A stretch of 64,000 nt of DNA, from positions 4,300,945 to 4,364,944 of the forward strand of contig NZ_CM001165.1 of assembly GCF_000213055.1 (NCBI RefSeq), given 5' to 3'. Made by a program: the position numbers and the translations under genes. A model generated the notes under the pieces. The model searched no databases, was not told the origin of the DNA, and saw only the letters and a list, made by a program, of their open reading frames with translations. Shown piece after piece: positions 59,844-64,000 of this stretch. How positions within the stretch are numbered: position 1 is the first letter of the stretch; every line of letters starts with the position of its first letter. This stretch comes from Streptomyces sp. Tu6071. Its GTDB lineage: Bacteria; Actinomycetota; Actinomycetes; Streptomycetales; Streptomycetaceae.

Positions 59844-60677
59844 ATGCGTATGCGTGCCACCGCGGCCGTCGCCGCGCTCGCGGGCTCCCTCGCCCTCGGC
59901 GCCCTCGCCGCCCCCGCCGCCCAGGCGGCGACGAAGCCCCCGGCGCTCGACCTCAGCTTCGGCAAGGCGACCGTCAACGGCGGCAAGCCCGTCGTCGTGT
60001 CCACGGGCTCGGCCAAGACCACCGTGAAGGTCACCTTCACCGCCAAGCACGGCAAGAACGTGGACGTCTTCGACGGCAGCGTCGACATGGTCGTCGGCCT
60101 CTACCGGGGCACCGACGTCGACAACGCCGCGCGGAACCTCTGGAGCGGCGGCATCTCCTGCGCCGAGCCGAGCTCGACCTCGCTCTCCTGCACGACGAAG
60201 ATCACCGTCCCCGCATCGAAGCTGTCCAACGCGGACGCGAGCACCGGCTGGAAGCTCTTCCTCGGCGGCATCGCCTGGAACGGCCAGAACCCGGACAAGG
60301 CCGACGACGCGAAGATCAGCACCGTCGAGCAGCAGAAGGCCGCCACCGCCACCCTCCAGCGCGCCTCCAAGCTCACCGTCAACGTCGCCCCCGAGCCGGT
60401 GAGGAAGAACAAGACGATCACCGTCACGGGCGCCCTGACCCGCGCCAACTGGGACACCGACAAGTACGCGGGCTACACCAAGCAGTCCGTCAGGCTCCAG
60501 TTCAAGAAGAAGGGCACGAGCACCTACAAGACCCTCAAGACCGTCACGACGGACAGCAAGGGCAACCTCAGGACGACCACGAAGGCCACGGCGGACGGCT
60601 ACTTCCGCTACTCCTTCGCCGGCACCTCCACGACCCCGGCCGTCTCGGCGGCGGGCGACTACGTCGACGTGAAGTAA
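59844..60677 (+). CDS. Secreted protein, uncharacterised
   Basis: 277 residues. A signal peptide (MRMRATAAVAALAGSLALGALAAPAAQAA) with an AxA cleavage site precedes a mature region with two beta-rich parts. Residues about 35-165 contain one Cys pair (ISCAEPSSTSLSCTT) that may be a disulfide, and residues about 175-277 (SKLTVNVAPEPVRKNKTITVTGALTRANWDT...VRLQFKKKGTSTYKTLKTVTTDSKGNLRTTTKATADGYFRYSF) look like an immunoglobulin-like bacterial domain. Probably exported to the wall or medium. I do not recognise the function. The start at 59844 is set by the signal peptide. Confidence 0.82.
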   Translation: MRMRATAAVAALAGSLALGALAAPAAQAATKPPALDLSFGKATVNGGKPVVVSTGSAKTTVKVTFTAKHGKNVDVFDGSVDMVVGLYRGTDVDNAARNLWSGGISCAEPSSTSLSCTTKITVPASKLSNADASTGWKLFLGGIAWNGQNPDKADDAKISTVEQQKAATATLQRASKLTVNVAPEPVRKNKTITVTGALTRANWDTDKYAGYTKQSVRLQFKKKGTSTYKTLKTVTTDSKGNLRTTTKATADGYFRYSFAGTSTTPAVSAAGDYVDVK

Positions 60678-60803
60678 GCGCGGCACCGCGCCCAGGGAGG
60701 GCCCCGTACCGGCGTACGGGGCCCTCTCCCGTACCGGCTTCGGGGGCCTTTCCCGTCCGGGTACGCGGGGACGTGCCGACCCGGCCCCCGGCCCCCGTAC
60801 CCG

Positions 60804-63275
60804 CTACTCCTCCTCGTCCGCCCGTGTCGCCCCGCCCCTGCGCGCGAGCCTCCGCGCCCGCGCCGGGGTCTGCGCCGCCGGCTCGCTCGGGAAGCGGCGC
60901 CCCGCCCAGCGCCACACGAACTCCAGGACCACCGAGGCGATCACCGCGATCAGCACCCCCGTCCACGGCATCGTCGTCCCGACGAGCTTGAGCGCGAAGA
61001 AGTCCTGCAACCACGGCACCGTGAGGACGAGCAGGAACGCGAGGCCCATCACCGCGACGAGCAGGACCCGCCACCACGTGTACGGGCGGGCGACGATCGC
61101 GAGGACCCACAGCGAGATGAGGAACAGCGTCAGCGTCGCGACGCTCGTCTCCGCGTCGAGCGCCCCGTGCCCCGAGTAGTGCGCGCGGGCGATGAGGTAC
61201 GCGACGAACGTCGCCGCGCCCGCGACGACGCCGCAGGGGATCGCGTACCGCATGACGCGGCGCACGAAGTGGGGCCGGGCGCGTTCCTTGTTCGGCGCGA
61301 GCGCCAGGAAGAAGGCGGGGACCCCGATCGTGAGCGTCGAGAGCAGCGTCAGGTGCCGGGGCAGGAACGGGTACTCGACCTGCGAGCAGACCACGAGGAC
61401 CGCGAGCAGCACCGAGTAGACCGTCTTGATGAGGAAGAGCGTCGCGACCCGCGTGATGTTGCCGATGACACGGCGGCCCTCGGCGACGACCGAGGGGAGC
61501 GTCGCGAAGCTGTTGTTGAGCAGCACGATCTGCGCGACCGCGCGCGTCGCCTCCGAGCCCGAGCCCATCGAGACGCCGATCTCCGCGTCCTTGAGCGCGA
61601 GGACGTCGTTGACGCCGTCGCCCGTCATCGCGACCGTGTGCCCGCGCGACTGGAGCGCGGCGACCATCTCGCGCTTCTGCTGCGGCGTCACGCGCCCGAA
61701 GACGGTGTGCTCCTCGATCGCCGAGGCCAGCTCCGCCCGGTCCTTCGGCAGCTCGCGCGCGTCCACCGCGCTGTCCGCCCCCGGCAGCCCCAGCTTCGCC
61801 GCGACGGCGCCGACCGCGACCGCGTTGTCGCCCGAGATGACCTTCGCCGCGACGTGCTGCTCCTCGAAGTACTTCAGCGTCTCGGCCGCGTCCGGGCGCA
61901 GCCGCTGTTCGAGGACGACGAGCGCGGCGGGATCGGCGCCCTCGGCGGCGTCGGGCGCGTCGAGCGCCGCGCCCTCGCGGGCCTTCGCGAGGAGCAGCAC
62001 CCGCAGGCCCTGCCGGTTCAGCTCCTCGGTCTCCGCGAGCGCCGGATGCCCGGCGGGCAGCAGGATGTCGGGGGCGCCGAGCAGCCAGCCGCCCTGCCCG
62101 GCGAACGAGGCGCCCGAGTACTTGCGCGCCGAGGAGAACGGCTGCGCCTGCTCGACCCGCCAGCCGCTCGTGTCCGGGTACGCGTCGATGACGGCCTGGA
62201 GGCTCGCGTTGGGGCGCGGGTCGGAGGCGCCGAGGGCGCCGAGCACCGTCGCGGCCCGCTTCTCGTCGCAGTGCCCGAGCGGGGTGAGCCGGGAGACGTC
62301 CATGCCGCCCTCGGTGAGCGTCCCCGTCTTGTCGAGGCACACCGTGTCGACCCGCGCGAGCCCCTCGATCGCGGGCAGCTCCTGCACGAGGCACTGCTTG
62401 CGCCCGAGCCGGATCACGCCGATCGCGAAGGCGACGGACGTGAGCAGCACGAGCCCCTCGGGGACCATCGGCACGATGCCGCCGACCGTGCGGGCCACGG
62501 CGTCCTTGAAGCTGTTCTCCTTGACGACGAGCTGACTGATGACGAGCCCGATCGCCGTCGGCACCATCGCCCAGGTGACGTACTTGAGGATCGTGGAGAT
62601 GCCGGAGCGCAGCTCGGAACTGACGAGCGTGAACCGCGAAGCCTCCTCGGCGAGCCGCGCCGCGTACGCCTCGCGCCCCACCTTCGTCGCGGTGAAGGCC
62701 CCGCCGCCCGCGACGACGAAGCTCCCCGACATCACCTGGTCCCCGGGCCGCTTGACGACGGGGTCGGCCTCGCCCGTGAGCAGCGATTCGTCGATCTCCA
62801 GGCTCTCGGCCTCGGCGACCTCGCCGTCGACCGGGATCTTGTCCCCGGGCCCGATCTCGACGAGGTCCCCGAGCACCAGCTCACTCGCGGAGACCTCGCG
62901 CGAGCGCCCGTCCCTGCGCACGGTCGGCTTCGCCTCGCTGATCACGGCGAGCGAGTCGAGCGTCCGCTTGGCACGCCACTCCTGGAAGATGCCGATCGCG
63001 GTGTTGGCGACGATCACGTACCCGAAGAGGCTGTCCTGGAAGGGCGCCACGGCGAGCATGACCAGCCACAGCACCCCGATGATCGCGTTGAAGCGCGTGA
63101 AGACGTTCGCCCGCACGATCTCCCTGAGCGACCGCGAACTGCGCACGGGGACGTCGTTGACCTCCCCCCGCCGCACCCGCTCCGCGACCTCGGCAGCACT
63201 CAGCCCGGCGGCGGCCCCGTCACCGGCCCCCACCCCGCCCCCAGGCCCTTCGTCGGCCTTCACCCCATCCGTCAT
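60804..63275 (-). CDS. P-type cation ATPase, CtpE-like
   Basis: 823 residues with all P-type motifs: LTGEADPV in the actuator domain (about 165), the transmembrane-4 VPEGLVLL, phosphorylation site CLDKTGTLT (Asp about 317), and TGDGVNDVLALKDAEIGVSMGSGSEATR. The helix set and QELPAIEGLARVDTVCLDKTGTLTEGG segment suit the CtpE group, for which calcium uptake has been shown in mycobacteria. There is no heavy-metal CPC motif and no N-terminal metal domain, so copper or zinc is unlikely; ion assignment stays inferred. The ATG has no strong ribosome site visible. C-terminal tail Arg/Ala-rich. Confidence 0.9.
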   Translation of the reverse strand: MTDGVKADEGPGGGVGAGDGAAAGLSAAEVAERVRRGEVNDVPVRSSRSLREIVRANVFTRFNAIIGVLWLVMLAVAPFQDSLFGYVIVANTAIGIFQEWRAKRTLDSLAVISEAKPTVRRDGRSREVSASELVLGDLVEIGPGDKIPVDGEVAEAESLEIDESLLTGEADPVVKRPGDQVMSGSFVVAGGGAFTATKVGREAYAARLAEEASRFTLVSSELRSGISTILKYVTWAMVPTAIGLVISQLVVKENSFKDAVARTVGGIVPMVPEGLVLLTSVAFAIGVIRLGRKQCLVQELPAIEGLARVDTVCLDKTGTLTEGGMDVSRLTPLGHCDEKRAATVLGALGASDPRPNASLQAVIDAYPDTSGWRVEQAQPFSSARKYSGASFAGQGGWLLGAPDILLPAGHPALAETEELNRQGLRVLLLAKAREGAALDAPDAAEGADPAALVVLEQRLRPDAAETLKYFEEQHVAAKVISGDNAVAVGAVAAKLGLPGADSAVDARELPKDRAELASAIEEHTVFGRVTPQQKREMVAALQSRGHTVAMTGDGVNDVLALKDAEIGVSMGSGSEATRAVAQIVLLNNSFATLPSVVAEGRRVIGNITRVATLFLIKTVYSVLLAVLVVCSQVEYPFLPRHLTLLSTLTIGVPAFFLALAPNKERARPHFVRRVMRYAIPCGVVAGAATFVAYLIARAHYSGHGALDAETSVATLTLFLISLWVLAIVARPYTWWRVLLVAVMGLAFLLVLTVPWLQDFFALKLVGTTMPWTGVLIAVIASVVLEFVWRWAGRRFPSEPAAQTPARARRLARRGGATRADEEE

Positions 63276-63449
63276 GGAACCGACCGTATGCGCTGATCAG
63301 GCCCGCCACCTGTCGGGAAGGGTGAAAACCTGCGTGACGCGCAAGATTTCCGTCTGTGGGGGGAGACCCCGGGGACGCGGGTCCATCCTCCGCAGTAGGG
63401 CTTGAGGGGGAGACGCGGACCGCGGACCCGGTGCGGTCCGCGGACCCGC

Positions 63450-64000
63450 TCAGCCCTGCCGCTCCGTCAGGCCGGGCGCCTCGACGCTCACCACCGGCGT
63501 GCTCGCCCTCGGGTCACCCGTCACCGCCGCTTCCGCGGTCGGCGCGCCGTTCACCGTCCCCCGCACCGTCACCACGGGCCCCGGCCCGCCGCGCTGGAGC
63601 AGCGGGGCCGTGGCCAGGTCGTCGAGGAGGTCGCACAGGTGGTGCAGGGGGAGGAGGGCGCGCGGGGCCCTCGCGCTCTCGGCGCGGGCCGCCTCCTCCG
63701 CCGCCCGGAGGGACGTGCGGGCCGCGGCGAGCGAGGTGCGGACCTCGTCCGTCGCGACGAGGGCGCGGTCCGGGTGGCTCGTCAGGTCGCGGGTCGCCGC
63801 CGCCAGGGCGCGGGCCGCCGCGGCGAGGTGGGCGCGCAGCGGCGTAGGCGTCGCCGTGGACGTCGCGGCGCTCGCGAGGGGCACGAGGACGCGCGCCCTG
63901 CGCGCCGCCGCCGCGTAGACGCGCAGCCGCTCGCGCAGGTACGAGGGGTTGTTGCGCCACACCAGGGGCCGCGTCAGCGGGCGCGCGACGAGCGCGAGCG
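63450..64000 (-). CDS. C-terminal part of an uncharacterised, probably membrane-linked protein, partial
   Basis: The open frame continues past the right edge, so the N-terminus is missing; the visible 183 residues end at 63450. They are helical and Arg/Ala-rich (LVARPLTRPLVWRNNPSYLRERLRVYAAAARRARVLVPLASAA, then AAAARALAAATRDLTSHPDRALVATDEVRTSLAAARTSLRAAEEAARAE), followed by PLLQRGGPGPVVTVRGTVNGAP. The alternation resembles the cytoplasmic tail of FUSC-type membrane proteins, but this is a weak call. No ATG inside this part need be a start. Confidence 0.5.
   Translation of the reverse strand, partial: LALVARPLTRPLVWRNNPSYLRERLRVYAAAARRARVLVPLASAATSTATPTPLRAHLAAAARALAAATRDLTSHPDRALVATDEVRTSLAAARTSLRAAEEAARAESARAPRALLPLHHLCDLLDDLATAPLLQRGGPGPVVTVRGTVNGAPTAEAAVTGDPRASTPVVSVEAPGLTERQG

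Overview
The window is a high-GC chromosomal segment of a Streptomyces. The support is strong third-position GC bias, frequent GTG starts, and a gene order that from memory follows the S. coelicolor core chromosome from about SCO4277 to SCO4334 (cdgB, nagA-nagK, otsB/otsA, groEL2, murQ, mqnD-mqnB). I see no insertion sequence, phage, CRISPR array, tRNA or rRNA gene. It reads as stable core with many intergenic repeats. Both ends cut genes: a TerD-like protein on the left and an uncharacterised protein on the right.

Left third (1-18 kb): TerD protein, ribosome-rescue factor ArfB, a flavin reductase, the GAF-PAS-GGDEF diguanylate cyclase CdgB with a long insert inside its GGDEF domain, a membrane-anchored carbohydrate-binding protein, a PfkB kinase, and the N-acetylglucosamine genes nagK-nagA. 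The nagK start codon lies inside a perfect ParB-binding parS palindrome, with a DasR (dre) site just upstream. Trehalose-phosphate phosphatase and synthase and a glucosyl-3-phosphoglycerate synthase follow. Next is a SAM-I riboswitch driving a threonine-synthase paralogue plus a small sulfur-carrier protein ending in Gly-Gly-Cys, which together look like a methionine/homocysteine branch rather than threonine synthesis. A cold-shock protein and groEL2 with CIRCE operators follow.

Middle (18-38 kb): LuxR and MmyB-type regulators, an SDR oxidoreductase, two acetyltransferases, small proteins, a dienelactone hydrolase, a FluG-like glutamine synthetase relative next to an acetate-type transporter, and the MurNAc salvage set murR-murQ-murP. 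Then come two small conserved proteins, an HD-domain protein, CutC with its own dre-like site, and a HelD-type helicase. With nagKA this makes amino-sugar and cell-wall recycling the main metabolic theme.

Right third (38-64 kb): an XPB-type helicase and, 2 kb away, a helicase-associated partner protein; VanZ, HAAS-type and other membrane proteins; a HAD phosphatase; a second cold-shock protein; a lipoprotein with two futalosine-pathway menaquinone genes (mqnB, mqnD); an MFS transporter; a DUF3027 protein; a 1051-residue sacsin/HSP90-like ATPase; a methyltransferase; a secreted protein; and a CtpE-like P-type ATPase.

Intergenic regions carry short perfect tandem repeats (9, 13, 16, 17 and 20 bp units), degenerate GC-rich repeats, and two copies of one composite inverted-repeat element with a DnaA-box-like arm at identical spacing, 26 kb apart. 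No database search was possible: family calls rest on motifs read in the translated sequence, and locus comparisons are from memory.
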